Below, piece by piece: positions 44,604 to 53,789 of a DNA stretch of 64,000 bases. This DNA is from Sacculina carcini (taxonomy: Eukaryota; Arthropoda; Thecostraca; Sacculinidae): contig OU696570.1 in assembly GCA_916048095.2 (NCBI GenBank), forward strand, positions 11,538,520-11,602,519. Reading direction: 5' to 3'. The position numbers and the translations under genes are program-made. Under the pieces are notes generated by a model, which searched no databases, was not told the DNA's origin, and was given only the letters and a program-made list of their open reading frames with translations. Numbering within the stretch: position 1 is the stretch's first letter; every line of letters begins with the position of its first letter.

Positions 44604-45263
44604 ATGGAAACACACGACGCCAGACTGGTCACACCCTTCACAATGACATTATCGGGTCCTTCGGGATCCGGCAAGAGTCGGTTTATAGCCGACATGCTGA
44701 CTCGGTCTGATCAAGTGCTCACCACTCGACCAGATCATGTACTGTACTGCCATGGTAACGTGGCACCCGATCATATTGGTAGTAATTTGGTCAACGAAAT
44801 GCGACACGGACTACCTACGCACGAGGAAATACAACAGTTGGCCGGTAAACATAAACGCAGAAACGGGTGCATGGTGATAATTGACGATATGCTGGAGGCG
44901 GTCGAAGGGTCGTTGGTACGCGACATGTTTACCAAAATATCCCGTCACGACAATATGAGTGTAGTGTTTGTCACTCAAAACACGTTTTTGAAATCACCCA
45001 ATTATCGTACAATCAGTTTGAATACAAATTATTACGTGTTTTTTCGAAACTTTCGCGATAAAACTCCGCTACGTGCATTTGCTCAGCAGTACATGCCGGA
45101 AAACAGCAAGTTTATCATGGATGTGTACCACGATGTAATGCAGCGTTCATATGTACATTTGCTGGTGGATTTGCGACAACAAACCGACAACAGATTACGT
45201 GTGCGCAGCAATGTGCTGGAAGAACCAATTATCGTGTACTTGGCGGCACTAAGGTATAAATAG
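44604..45263 (+). CDS. Polinton genome-packaging ATPase (FtsK/HerA, A32-like)
   Basis: 219 aa from ATG 44604. Walker A LSGPSGSGKSRF at about residues 17-28, Walker B CMVIIDDMLEAV at about 90-101, then VFVTQNTF (sensor-like) and a conserved C-terminal half. Length and layout match the packaging ATPases of Polintons, adintoviruses, virophages and NCLDV A32. Its role is ATP-driven DNA translocation into the capsid. Intact. Its stop codon (TAG 45261-45263) overlaps the TATA-like box of the next gene. Confidence 0.93.
   Translation: METHDARLVTPFTMTLSGPSGSGKSRFIADMLTRSDQVLTTRPDHVLYCHGNVAPDHIGSNLVNEMRHGLPTHEEIQQLAGKHKRRNGCMVIIDDMLEAVEGSLVRDMFTKISRHDNMSVVFVTQNTFLKSPNYRTISLNTNYYVFFRNFRDKTPLRAFAQQYMPENSKFIMDVYHDVMQRSYVHLLVDLRQQTDNRLRVRSNVLEEPIIVYLAALRYK
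45253..45262 (+). promoter_or_regulatory. GGTATAAATA motif upstream of the 45298 gene
   Basis: GGTATAAATA, 36 nt before the ATG at 45298 and overlapping the ATPase stop. The identical 10-mer stands at 49851 and 50191 ahead of other structural genes. Confidence 0.6.
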
Positions 45264-45297
45264 CCGTACAATTTGCCGACCAGTGTCATTTGCCAAA

Positions 45298-45627
45298 ATG
45301 TCTTTGGCGTTGAAACGTCGTTGGTCCACCATCGAAGCTCTTGCGCGTCTCACGCATCGTCAAGATAAAACCGTTCTCAACACGTACGACCCTGCTCTGA
45401 TACGGGCGATTTGTGAAATTTGCAACAACGTGCTACAAGACCGTGTTCCTTTGGAAAAGAAACAAAAACGTCGTCTATCCAAATACAAGAACATACTGCG
45501 TAAATTGGGTGACAAACGCCCGTCACTGAAGAAAAAACAACGAGTGCTGGTGCAAAGCGGAAAATTTCTATCCGCCCTTATACCCGTGGTTGCATCGGTT
45601 ATAAGTTGTATACTGTCTGCAAAATAA
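45298..45627 (+). CDS. Small basic Polinton/adintovirus protein (109 aa)
   Basis: Conserved layout: N-terminal helix, then LIRAICEICNNVLQDRVPLEKK, a Lys/Arg-rich middle (KRRLSKYKNILRKLGDK and LKKKQRVLVQSGKFL) and a hydrophobic C-terminal segment (SALIPVVASVISCIL). Proteins with this pattern recur in metazoan Polintons. Function unproven. The basic and membrane-active-looking tail is compatible with a DNA-binding core or membrane-lytic protein. Its stop overlaps the next start (TAATG at 45625-45629), so translation is closely linked to the following gene. Confidence 0.8.
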   Translation: MSLALKRRWSTIEALARLTHRQDKTVLNTYDPALIRAICEICNNVLQDRVPLEKKQKRRLSKYKNILRKLGDKRPSLKKKQRVLVQSGKFLSALIPVVASVISCILSAK

Positions 45628-46208
45628 TGAGCGCCTTCCAACGAATGGTTCTCATATCGCAAGCGTCGTATATGGAGATGCAGAATCGGATCGCGCCTTC
45701 TCCCATACCGGAGCGGGAACAAATACTCTTCAACCCAACAGCCAGTGACGAAACCAAACGAATTCAGTTTGTTGATGCATGGCATCCGAAACGAGAGACT
45801 GCTACAGCTCCACCATCGGTAGAACGAATCGAAAACAAAGATAAATGGCTAGATCTGGTTCCACTTACATATAAACGTCAGGCACGGTACGTTCTCGATC
45901 GGTTGGCTACAGTGCTCGAATGGGACAACAGAACGGTAACGCTCCATCTTGACCGAAACCCAATTCCGTATAGTAATATTGTTGATTTGATAAATTATAT
46001 TGTGCGTCAACGGAAAGGTGTAACACAACCCGTGGGCTGGGCACAAATATAACCGTTGGTGGAATCGCTAAACTTGCCGCGCGAAGCAGCACCAAATTTA
46101 CATACTATTCAAACAAAACACAAACGTCGTCAGGCGGTGGAGGAGGAGGATAGTAGCGATCTTGAGATACTGTCCACGAAACGAAAATGGCTCAAGTATC
46201 CAAGTTGA
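45627..46208 (+). pseudogene. Conserved Polinton protein, interrupted by one stop
   Basis: Open from ATG 45627 to an in-frame TAA at 46050-46052, then open again in the same frame to about 46208. First part: a helical region with YKRQARYVLDRLATVLEWDN and PYSNIVDLINYIVRQRKG, then QPVGW. The remaining conserved part (LNLPREAAPN) lies after the stop. Such a domain recurs beside ATPase and integrase in adintovirus-like elements. Function unknown. The end overlaps the integrase start. Confidence 0.75.
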
Positions 46209-47002
46209 AGTGGTCGCAGACCACTCGTGAATTGCATAGGCAAGTGCGTAATCGGTTTGCACGTAATCCGTACACCAGCTCGGGCTTGAACGATACATGG
46301 CAAGTGGATTTGTGCGACGTCTGTCGTATGCGAGGTCACAATATACAGGTAAAGTACCTGTTGGCCGCTGTAGATCTATTCAGCAGGCAAGCACATGTGC
46401 GCACATTACGCAGCAAGAACGGACCGGCAGTGGCCAAGGCAATGGACTCTATTCTCAAGGACAATTGTATACCGATGCAGATAATGAGCGACAAGGGACG
46501 AGAATTCACCGGACACGAATTCAAGCGTGTAATGAAAGAATACAATATTCATCATTATACGACAACCAAAATTATTCGCAAAGCATGGATAGTCGAGCGA
46601 TTTTTCAGAACATTTCTCTCGCTCATATACAAATACATGACCGAAAACAATACAAAACGATATGTGAAAATGCTTCCGTGGCGTTTGGAGCAATACAACA
46701 ACACTCATCACCGATCCGTCGGGATGGCGCCAAGTCACGTGACAATGGCGACGCAGCACTTGGTTGATGTGAGAAAACCACGTAAGCAGACGCCGAAATT
46801 ACGCGTCGGCGATAAAGTGCGTCTCGCTCTACCGAAAACAATATTTGAGAAAGGCTATACGCAGACATTTTCCAGCGAGGTGTTTATCATATCGGCGATA
46901 TGTACCCGTCGACCTGTACCAATGTACATGCTGCAAGACACGAGCGGAAAGACAATAGCCGGATCATATTATCAGCAAGAGCTGGGGCGTGTTGCTACGT
47001 AG
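46187..47002 (+). CDS. Polinton retroviral-type integrase (271 aa)
   Basis: DDE core: WQVDLCDV (first Asp), IMSDKGREF (second Asp), and about 35 residues later AWIVERFFRTF (Glu). C-terminal part LRVGDKVRLALPK is a chromodomain/SH3-like DNA-binding fold. The N-terminal HHCC zinc finger usual in retroviruses is not evident. In the family the segment before Glu normally reads K-A-S-V-V-E-R-F; here it is KAWIVERF, with the catalytic Glu kept. Inserts the element and makes the short target duplication. Intact. Confidence 0.93.
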   Translation: MAQVSKLKWSQTTRELHRQVRNRFARNPYTSSGLNDTWQVDLCDVCRMRGHNIQVKYLLAAVDLFSRQAHVRTLRSKNGPAVAKAMDSILKDNCIPMQIMSDKGREFTGHEFKRVMKEYNIHHYTTTKIIRKAWIVERFFRTFLSLIYKYMTENNTKRYVKMLPWRLEQYNNTHHRSVGMAPSHVTMATQHLVDVRKPRKQTPKLRVGDKVRLALPKTIFEKGYTQTFSSEVFIISAICTRRPVPMYMLQDTSGKTIAGSYYQQELGRVAT

Positions 47003-47257
47003 ATGCTCTATCACAATATTGTTGACATTATGGTATCGGCGTTGATGCAATGTCAGCATGCTCGACTTGTGTTTTGCTTCTCGGTGCTGAGTCAGCGACT
47101 GACAAAGACAAAGCCACAATGTACAATGCATGATTTGTCAGCATACAGCCGCGCATACAATAAAGTCGATGAATTGGATGAACAAGTTGTCCATGAACAA
47201 CAGTCGTTGTCACGGATTGTCAGTGCTCACTTGTCTTGCCTCATGGATTTTAAGTGA
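47003..47257 (+). CDS. Possible small ORF after integrase (84 aa)
   Basis: Starts directly after the integrase stop (TAGATG). No recognised domain; it has a hydrophobic patch near residues 25-35. It overlaps the start of the degraded proline-rich gene. May be fortuitous. Confidence 0.25.
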   Translation: MLYHNIVDIMVSALMQCQHARLVFCFSVLSQRLTKTKPQCTMHDLSAYSRAYNKVDELDEQVVHEQQSLSRIVSAHLSCLMDFK

Positions 47258-47691
47258 CTGTGCGTATTGCGGCCCACACAGGGCCAGAGGTGCTTGCATG
47301 GTGGTGGCAACTGGCACCAGCGCCTCCGTCGCCACAACCGTTACTGACGCCACCAACACCGTCGCCGACGCCGTCACCAACGCCGTCGCCACCACCGCCG
47401 TCACCATCATCTACGCCACCACCATAATCGCCGTCGCCACCATCAACGCCACAACCGTCACCATCTACGCCGCCAACAACATCGCCACTACAGCATCCAG
47501 ATTTTATGGATGATGTAAACTTCAAAATCCCAATTCCACCGGCGCCAGACATGTTTGAAGGCGTCTCCACAAAAGCTGAAGGTGAGGAGGCGCACACAGT
47601 AATTGCAAGACCGGTGATTGGCGTACCGTGTCGGTCTATACTCACATCGGACGACGACGAATTGGAGGCTATTTTCGCCCAAGAATTCTAA
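47212..47691 (+). pseudogene. Proline-rich protein, degraded copy 1
   Basis: In the frame homologous to the gene at 48009 it has ACG where copy 2 has ATG, an early TAA (47251), then VTVRIAAHTGPE, AWWWQLAPAPPSPQPLL, a long P/S/T-P repeat, a second TAA (47425), and an intact C-terminus FKIPIPPAPDMFEG...SDDDELEAIFAQEF. The C-terminal part alone could start at Met 47506. Shares the WWWQ box and an acidic C-terminus with copy 2, so the two are a tandem duplicate pair. Function unknown. Confidence 0.7.
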
Positions 47692-47703
47692 CAATTATAT
47701 TGT

Positions 47704-47871
47704 ATGTTTACGTCCGCAGATATTGTGCCAGTGTTTGACCGTCCGGCAGACGGTGGACCGCGCGCAGTGATGTTATACATCAACATGCGGGATCCCCACC
47801 TTGAGGACATATTATGTTCGCTAGGCCACACTATTTTTAACTTTTTGTTTTTGTTTGTTTATGTGTGCTAA
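47704..47871 (+). CDS. Small hypothetical protein with hydrophobic C-terminus (55 aa)
   Basis: ATG 47704 to TAA 47869-47871. The first 35 residues are polar, then a run of Phe/Leu/Val (IFNFLFLFVYVC) ends the protein like a tail anchor. No family recognised. It may be chance because the hydrophobic part comes from a T-rich tract. Confidence 0.3.
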   Translation: MFTSADIVPVFDRPADGGPRAVMLYINMRDPHLEDILCSLGHTIFNFLFLFVYVC

Positions 47872-47965
47872 TACATACCAGCATTTCTGACAAGTGTTTC
47901 AGTCGTTTTCGATTAATTTGTGTCGTTGAAGAATTACGTTTTCAATGAGAAACCCTTTCGATAAA

Positions 47966-47975
47966 CTATAAAAGG
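47966..47975 (+). promoter_or_regulatory. TATA box of the 48009 gene
   Basis: CTATAAAAGG, a near-consensus TATA box 34 nt upstream of the ATG at 48009. Confidence 0.6.
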
Positions 47976-48008
47976 CAGTATCAATGCAATCAGTCGTCAA
48001 TCGTTGTC

Positions 48009-48353
48009 ATGGGTCGTCAGGGCATGGACCTTTACATTGTCACACGAATATCTAGTGGTATTGCGACACCTGAAATATGTCGCTGGTGGTGGCAACCGAC
48101 ATCAATGCCACCGCCACCGGCGCCACCGCCGTTACCGTCACAGTCACAGCCATTACCAACACTTTCACCACCAACACCATCGCCACCACCGTCTTGGCCG
48201 CCAGCACTTTGGCCTTGTCGACGACGACGACAACGACGAATTTGTCGTGTGGTGCCATATAGACATCAACCGACGACTCTGCCCCCGATACCAACGTCTC
48301 CTGATTTGTTTGAATCAGACGCTTCAACACACTTTGAAGATGATGATTATTAA
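48009..48353 (+). CDS. Proline-rich protein, copy 2 (114 aa)
   Basis: ATG 48009 behind a clear TATA box. N-terminus YIVTRISSGIATPEICRWWWQ, then a P-rich middle (PPPPAPPPLPSQSQPLPTL), a basic Arg cluster RRRRQRR (a possible nuclear or nucleic-acid-binding signal), and an acidic C-terminus FEDDDY. No known domain. Adjacent degraded copy at 47212-47691. It precedes the penton-like gene. Confidence 0.6.
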   Translation: MGRQGMDLYIVTRISSGIATPEICRWWWQPTSMPPPPAPPPLPSQSQPLPTLSPPTPSPPPSWPPALWPCRRRRQRRICRVVPYRHQPTTLPPIPTSPDLFESDASTHFEDDDY

Positions 48354-48417
48354 CAATTAACAATTAACAATTAACAATTAATTAATAATTATTTTTGGTT
48401 TAAAAACAGCGAGCACA

Positions 48418-49937
48418 ATGCATGCGATTATAGTTTGCTCACAGACAGCAATGGAGTCGGACGGGTTTTATGTCACGCTCCCCAGTGTCGCCAGCACATC
48501 AACGTTCCCAAACAACACAACAGCCAATTTTACCGTGAATCTGGCCCATCCGATTAATCTCGACAACACCCAATGGCGTGTCGCTTTGCAGTCTATAATT
48601 CTCCCCACCAATTGGCTGACAATCGACAACGACATTATCATTTCGGAATCGGCAAACCACGATGACTTTATAGACGGTAAATTCACGAGGGTAGACATTA
48701 TCAAACCCGGCACCTATACTTTATCACAACTGGTCAGAGTATTGCAAGAAACACTGTCCAGCGACAAAATAAAGACGAGTGTATTGCCCGATAACCATTT
48801 ACGGCTAAACTTGGAGCACACAGTGTTGACAATTAGCCGGAATCTTGACCAGATGATGGTCGTACACTATGCGTCTGACTATGTACGACACACAGAGTCC
48901 CTTACAATATTCAACTCGACGGCAAAACAAAGTGAGTTGAGTATATATTTTCGCCTAAGCAACGTGTTTGAAAAACACTTGAAAATCCGTTCCGATTTGA
49001 TCCAGGCACAAATACACAATGACCATTTACAACCACAATTGAGACACATGCAAGTGAGCAAGCGTACGCCGACACAAGAAATTGTATTTAACCATCTGTA
49101 TTATCTGCCGCTGTCACAGTCAACCGTCAACACTGTCAACATCAACATTATCGACGAATTAGACAACAAATTCCCGTTCACCGCCGGCCCGGGACTGATA
49201 TTGACTCTACACTTTCAACGAATGGATCAAAACGATTTCTATGTAACACTGGACAGCAGTAGCTGTCGCGAAATGTACCCTCAAAATCAGCTGCCAGTTT
49301 TCGTATCCACCTACCCCAAACTCTTGGTCTGGATCGTTTGTCGTCGGTAGGCTTGGCAGACATCACATTTGGTCGTAATTGGCTCAATATTGACAAGACG
49401 CTAAACTATTTGTGGCTAAACGGCAGCCCCCACCTGATACCCACAGGCCACTACAACACCAACACAACCTTGCTGGAGACAATTAACCAAGTTTGCAAGC
49501 AGACAGTGTTTACGCTTTTACCCAGTGGACACGTGACAAGTGCCAATGTTGTTGTCATAGTCAACAGTCGACTGGCCCATGCATTGGGCTACGTTCAAGT
49601 GCCCGACAACGGTACGCCGTCAAGTGATGCAAACACACAGTCCTTGTATTTGATGGACATTAATCGGTTGAATCCTGCGCTAATGTACGTCTACATGGAC
49701 AAGGTGCAAGCACAACTCATTGGTGACAGTATGGCGCCCGTTCTACGAAACATCAGTCCGTATTCAACGGAGCAGCAAACGTTAAACATTCATCGTACGT
49801 TCAGCCCCATTCAGTATGTACCGTTGGAAGACGAGCATATTTCCGACATTGGTATAAATATAAGACAAAGTAACGGTGAATTGGTTTCATTCCAAGAAGA
49901 AACGTCGTACCTGACACTTCACTTTAAGCAGCTGTGA
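48418..49937 (+). pseudogene. Polinton penton/minor capsid-like protein, one frameshift
   Basis: ATG 48418 (alternative Met at 48451). First half (about 300 aa) starts FYVTLPSVAST...FPNNTTANFTVNL, with WRVALQSIILPTNW. A second FYVTLDSSSC...YP segment shows internal duplication. Near 49310-49340 the frame changes and the rest (LADITFG...MYVYMDKVQAQLIGDSMAPVLR...ISDIGINIRQSNGELVSF) continues to TGA at 49935-49937. This protein is a regular partner of the major capsid protein in metazoan Polintons and is proposed to form capsid vertices; that role is inferred. Its stop overlaps the next ATG (TGATG). Confidence 0.75.
49851..49860 (+). promoter_or_regulatory. GGTATAAATA motif upstream of the pVI-like gene
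   Basis: Exact 10-mer shared with 45253 and 50191. It lies inside the penton-like coding region, 77 nt before ATG 49937. Confidence 0.5.
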
Positions 49938-50334
49938 TGACTAAGGCACAGTTGGTCTTTCGCGGTCCGATGATTCAGCGCGGAAGCGGCTTAGGAAGTA
50001 TTTTCCGAGGTCTCATGCGCGTGATGGTACCGGCAATAAAACTGTTGCCCGCCAACCAATCACCAAGAAAATTGCCAAGTCGGCACTAAAGACCGGTGTA
50101 CGCTCGCTACAGGATGTGCTTGAAGGCGAGTCGGCCGGTGCAGCACTAAAGCATCGCTCCAAACAAGAAGCTCGGCACTTGCTTCAGACAGGTATAAATA
50201 GACTGAACCAAACACCCCCGGCTTCAGTCATCCGACGACCTGCGAAACGTACAGTTGTCAAGCGACGCCGACCGACAAGTGTTTCCAGCGATATTTTCAA
50301 TAATGCAAAACGTTCAAGAGGGAACATGTGAGAT
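49937..50334 (+). pseudogene. Adenovirus pVI/pX-like core protein, one frameshift
   Basis: Starts at ATG 49937. The beginning FRGPMIQRGSGLGSIFRGLM is the Gly-rich amphipathic N-terminus characteristic of this family; a basic region follows. The frame slips in a short A run near 50040. The second part has ALKTGVRSLQDVLEGESAG, then KHRSKQEARHLLQ and a nuclear-signal-like KRTVVKRRR, ending RSRGNM before TGA. The N-terminal helix resembles the membrane-lytic helix of adenovirus protein VI; that functional link is inference. Overlaps the start of the capsid gene. Confidence 0.72.
50191..50200 (+). promoter_or_regulatory. GGTATAAATA motif upstream of the major capsid gene
   Basis: Exact 10-mer inside the pVI-like gene, 103 nt before the capsid ATG at 50303. 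Confidence 0.5.
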
Positions 50335-51592
50335 CGCCGAAGTATTTAGTCGGCCTGCTCTGGAGACAAGCACCAAAGCATCGAAAACCCATGTCTATTA
50401 TCCTGTGAGTCGAATAAACAGTCAGGGACCGTTTGAGTTTCATCTTCCTCCGCTAGGGTCGTCATCAACACGCCCGTCCAAGACTAAACTCTACGGACGC
50501 GTCCGTATTGTGGAAAGTGATGGAAGTAATATCTCGGATACCGATAATGTAAGCGTGGTCAATCTGTTTCCACATGCACTCTTCAAACAAGTGGACTATC
50601 ATATTGGTGACACAATTATTTCTGACGCGTCGGCCATGTACGGCTATCGTGCCTATCTGGAAACGCTTTTGTCGTACAATAGCAACGCCAAAGCGGGACA
50701 TTTACGTTCGGGCATGTGGTGTAAAGACACTTGCGGTCAAATGGACGAGACCGGCTCGGAAAACTCGGGATATACCGTACGTAAAGGATGGGTCGGCAAG
50801 AGTAAAGTATTTGATTTCTGTATTCCGCTGCAACTGGACACCAACCACCAATGCCGTATACTGCCAAGCACCGTGTCCGAGAAAATCAAACTGGTACGCA
50901 ATTCCGACAAGTTTGCTCTGCTGAGCGACGCTGATAATTACCGTATTGAGATTGACGAACTGTGCTTGCACGTGGAAAAAATCACACCACAAGACTCTGT
51001 GTGGGTAAACTTTCATAAACACTTGAGCAAAATTCCGGCCAGATACCCTATACCTCGCGCTCTCATGAAATCCTACACTCTGCCAAAGGACAACATGGGT
51101 GGAACTCTAAACAATATTTTCACTTCCCAAGTGCCGCGTCAGTTGTTGTTGGGTATTGTCAGCACAGAAGCCTACCACGGTGCCATTGATAAAAATCCAT
51201 GGAACTTTCAACACTACCAACTAAATAGTCTCCAATTTTTTGTCAACGGTGAACCGTTCCCCACGCAAGCGTATAAACCCAATTTCGACAAGGGACTCTA
51301 CATGCGATCCTACCTGTCCTTATACGACGGCACCGGACTGGATACGGAGAATCAAGGTTTAGATATAACACACGTCGACTACGGTGCAGGTTATACACTC
51401 TTCATTGTTGATTTGACTCCCGACCGGTGTGGCGGCGATCATTTACATCCCAAAGAATTTGGAAACGTGCGTTGTGAATTGACATTTGCTTCGGCATTGC
51501 CGGAAACTGTCAATGTCCTGATCTACGCCACGTTTGAAAACAAAATAAAAATCGACAGCACGGGACGTGTGACTACCGACTTTCAAGTATGA
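50303..51592 (+). CDS. Polinton major capsid protein, double-jelly-roll (429 aa)
   Basis: ATG 50303, inside the end of the previous gene. Typical marks: N-terminal PFEFHLPPLG, VVNLFPHALFKQVDYHIGDTII (strand and turn of the first barrel), AYLETLLSYN, a central IPLQLDTNHQCRILPSTV, and the second-barrel signature LNSLQFFVNGEPFPTQAYKPNF, followed by CGGDHLHPKEFGNVRCELTF. This matches the hexon-like capsid protein of adintovirus-type Polintons. Forms the icosahedral shell. Intact. Its TGA overlaps the protease ATG (ATGA at 51589-51592). Confidence 0.92.
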   Translation: MQNVQEGTCEIAEVFSRPALETSTKASKTHVYYPVSRINSQGPFEFHLPPLGSSSTRPSKTKLYGRVRIVESDGSNISDTDNVSVVNLFPHALFKQVDYHIGDTIISDASAMYGYRAYLETLLSYNSNAKAGHLRSGMWCKDTCGQMDETGSENSGYTVRKGWVGKSKVFDFCIPLQLDTNHQCRILPSTVSEKIKLVRNSDKFALLSDADNYRIEIDELCLHVEKITPQDSVWVNFHKHLSKIPARYPIPRALMKSYTLPKDNMGGTLNNIFTSQVPRQLLLGIVSTEAYHGAIDKNPWNFQHYQLNSLQFFVNGEPFPTQAYKPNFDKGLYMRSYLSLYDGTGLDTENQGLDITHVDYGAGYTLFIVDLTPDRCGGDHLHPKEFGNVRCELTFASALPETVNVLIYATFENKIKIDSTGRVTTDFQV

Positions 51593-52065
51593 ACGCTGTC
51601 GAGCTAGAACAATTGCTGAGTGTTTTGCCCACATTTTGCGGTGTGTGGGCCTCGGATCGGTTGCGACATTTCACGTTTTCGCCCAACCAACGCATGTCTA
51701 TTGTTGTCAATGTACAGCCTCGCTGGCAACCCGGTCTTCATTGGGTGGTATTTGCGTGGGATGGTGAAAATCTTCAATTCTTTGATTCATCTGGCACCCC
51801 ACCCATCTGGCATCCTTCGTTTACCGAATTTATAAACAAGCATGGAGGTTATAAATGTTGTGTTGTAAGCACACGCATCATTCAAGCTGTTGAGACTGAC
51901 GTGTGCGGACATTACTGAGCGCTATTTGTGTCATTGTTTGACGCCGGCTGGAATCTGCAAGATTTCGTCGCGTGCTTCACTGACAATTTGCACGTCAACA
52001 ATCAGCTTGTGGAGCACGTCAACAATCAGGGTTATCCTTATCGACTGCGAAGGGTTTCAATATAA
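51589..52065 (+). pseudogene. Adenain-like maturation cysteine protease, one nonsense codon
   Basis: Begins at ATG 51589. FCGVWASDRL start; catalytic His in GLHWVVFAWD; Asp in FFDSSG; then QAVETDVCGHY, with the Gln/Cys pair of the active site. An in-frame TGA at 51916-51918 follows CGHY. Family sequence continues in the same frame (LFDAGWNLQDFV and so on) to TAA at 52063-52065. All four catalytic positions lie before the stop, but the C-terminal lobe would be lost. Role in the family: processing of capsid and core proteins during maturation. Confidence 0.88.
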
Positions 52066-52549
52066 GGAATCACAACTCATCGTCAAGGAGCTGGCCATAT
52101 ACGACATGATGTCCGGGTATATGTGGCACACAATACTCCCCGCACCTCGGCAGGTTGTCAACCCTGAACGGCGCAGACATTTCACGTTTTTGACCGCCAC
52201 GCTGCACGGACTGGACTAACATTACAACCCCTACAGCACAACAAAGTACGAGCGCAAGCTGCGGGACGCCACTCGTCTCATCCAGAGCTTAGCTCCTGAT
52301 CGGATTTACGCCAAGGGCTTGGACAAAGCTCACCGCCTATCCCAACTTCTCACCCTCAACATTGAAAACTTGGAAGATGTCCTACCGCCAGAATTCGCCT
52401 CAAGTGTTCGAACCACCCCAATCACATACGTTACGCCATGCCCATATGACCACACGTTCCCCACCAACTGTGCCCTTGTTAGATGTCAATACTTGGGAAA
52501 AATCGTCTATGCCATGTATATGCCTGTGCCTCGCATGTTACCGTTTTAA
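52030..52549 (+). pseudogene. Conserved Polinton-associated protein with D-x-E motif, one stop
   Basis: The recognisable part starts VILIDCEGFQYKESQLIVKELAIYD, runs to an in-frame TAA at 52217-52219, and continues in the same frame (RLIQSLAPDRIYAKGLDKAHRL...) to TAA 52547-52549. The I-D-x-E-G-F start with a following K-E-L-A resembles the first motif of DEDD exonuclease folds, but the other acidic motifs were not identified with confidence. The true start codon is unclear and overlaps the protease gene. Confidence 0.6.
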
Positions 52550-52553
52550 TAAA
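52548..52553 (+). terminator. Poly(A) signal overlapping the stop codon
   Basis: AATAAA overlaps the TAA stop at 52547-52549. It marks the end of the rightward transcription block. The next gene is convergent. Confidence 0.55.
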
Positions 52554-52677
52554 TTGACAGTTTCAACAAGTGACTTTTTATTATACGCGTCAAAATAAAA
52601 CAAACATGGTAAATTCGAATGTATATTTTTTGCCGGGTTAAACATCCGAATAAATCCAAACGATGTAAAACATGAAA

Positions 52678-53322
52678 TCAACAAACTTTTCTCTTCTTGC
52701 GTCTCGGGGTTCCCGATGCCTCAACGGCCAGCACTTGTTCAAATCCCTCGCCATTGAACGGCTCGTAGCGACGTGTCTACTTCATATATTTCTTGCGGTC
52801 AATGTGGTAGCTGAGCGTAATTCGTTTGGCCCAGCGCATGAAGTTGCTTGTTTCGTTGGGCGGCTGAAACACTTGAGTTTCGTCTGTGCACGTTAGCGCA
52901 ACGTAGTCGATATTCATACTCATGCTATCGAATATAGTATCCAACAGCACGGTTCGCATTGCCCGACTCATGACAGTATCCAAAACAATTTGTAGCCGAC
53001 TGTTCTTTTGGAATATTTTCACTCGCGCCGTGCGAATGTTCCAATACGGGTCAAAGTACTGTTCGAAGGACATGAGCTTTTCTAGTTTCTTGGCCAGTTT
53101 TCTGGATACGACGTTGGTCACCGGTTCTTTGGTCTCCGCAAAGAGTATCCAAATCCGTTGTTCTAGTGGCTTGCCGCATATTGTAGGATAATTTGTGACA
53201 AAACTCACACCGTGCTGCTTCAGCGGTAGAATCCTCTCGGTCGTTTCGGCTTGATCAGGTTGAGGCATACTAACACATGCCATGTTGAAACTTGGGATTT
53301 GCGACATGAGGTCTTGAGACAT
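52678..53322 (-). pseudogene. Hypothetical Polinton protein on the minus strand, one stop
   Basis: Minus-strand ATG at 53322. Reads MSQDLMSQIPSFNMACVSMP, then a region with KLAKKLEKLMSFEQYFDPYW and a beta-rich second half ending HIDRKKYMK. An in-frame TAG at 52777-52779 is followed in frame by about 32 residues ending in a basic RRKKRK and TGA at 52678-52680. No family recognised. It is the only substantial leftward gene of the element. Confidence 0.6.
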
Positions 53323-53404
53323 GTTGAGACGAAAATTTCACAAGCAGCGAGGCGTACACGTCAGCTCACAACCACAGCTCTCGTTCAACTGACTGTCGTC
53401 GCTA

Positions 53405-53715
53405 ACCGCTAGTTATATGTTGACTGCGCAATAAAACTTGTTTAGACTTGCATACTTGGCTGTATGTCTGTATGTTAACTGCGTAATAGCACTTGCATAC
53501 TTGGTTGTATGTCTGTATGCTAACTGCGTAATAGAACTTGTTTAGACTTGCATACTTGACTGTATGTCTGTATGTTAACTGCGCAATAGCACTTGCATAC
53601 TTGACTGTATGTCTGTATGTTAACTGCGCAATAGCACTTGGCTGTATGTCTGTATGCTAACTGCGCAATAACACTTGCTCAGACTTGGTTGTATGCCAAC
53701 TGCGCATTAGAATTT
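53405..53715 (+). repeat. Minisatellite (TTAACTGCGCAATAGCACTTG family)
   Basis: Five to six imperfect units of about 50-70 bp share ACTTGCATACTTGGCTGTATG, TCTGTATG and TAACTGCGCAATA. It lies between the divergently transcribed genes at 53322 (minus) and 53790 (plus), i.e. in the shared promoter region, so it could hold repeated regulatory sites. Confidence 0.85.
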
Positions 53716-53789
53716 GTTGAATATATAGTACCGCATGTCACAATTTTTCCCTAGTTGCTCACCAACCTTGGGTGAGGACGGACGTGCAC

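Noticed and set aside
45627..52549. Alternative genetic code or programmed readthrough to explain in-frame stops in several Polinton genes
   Set aside because: TAA, TAG and TGA are all affected once each or twice, intact neighbours use normal stops, and no recoding structure is obvious. Pseudogenisation is simpler.
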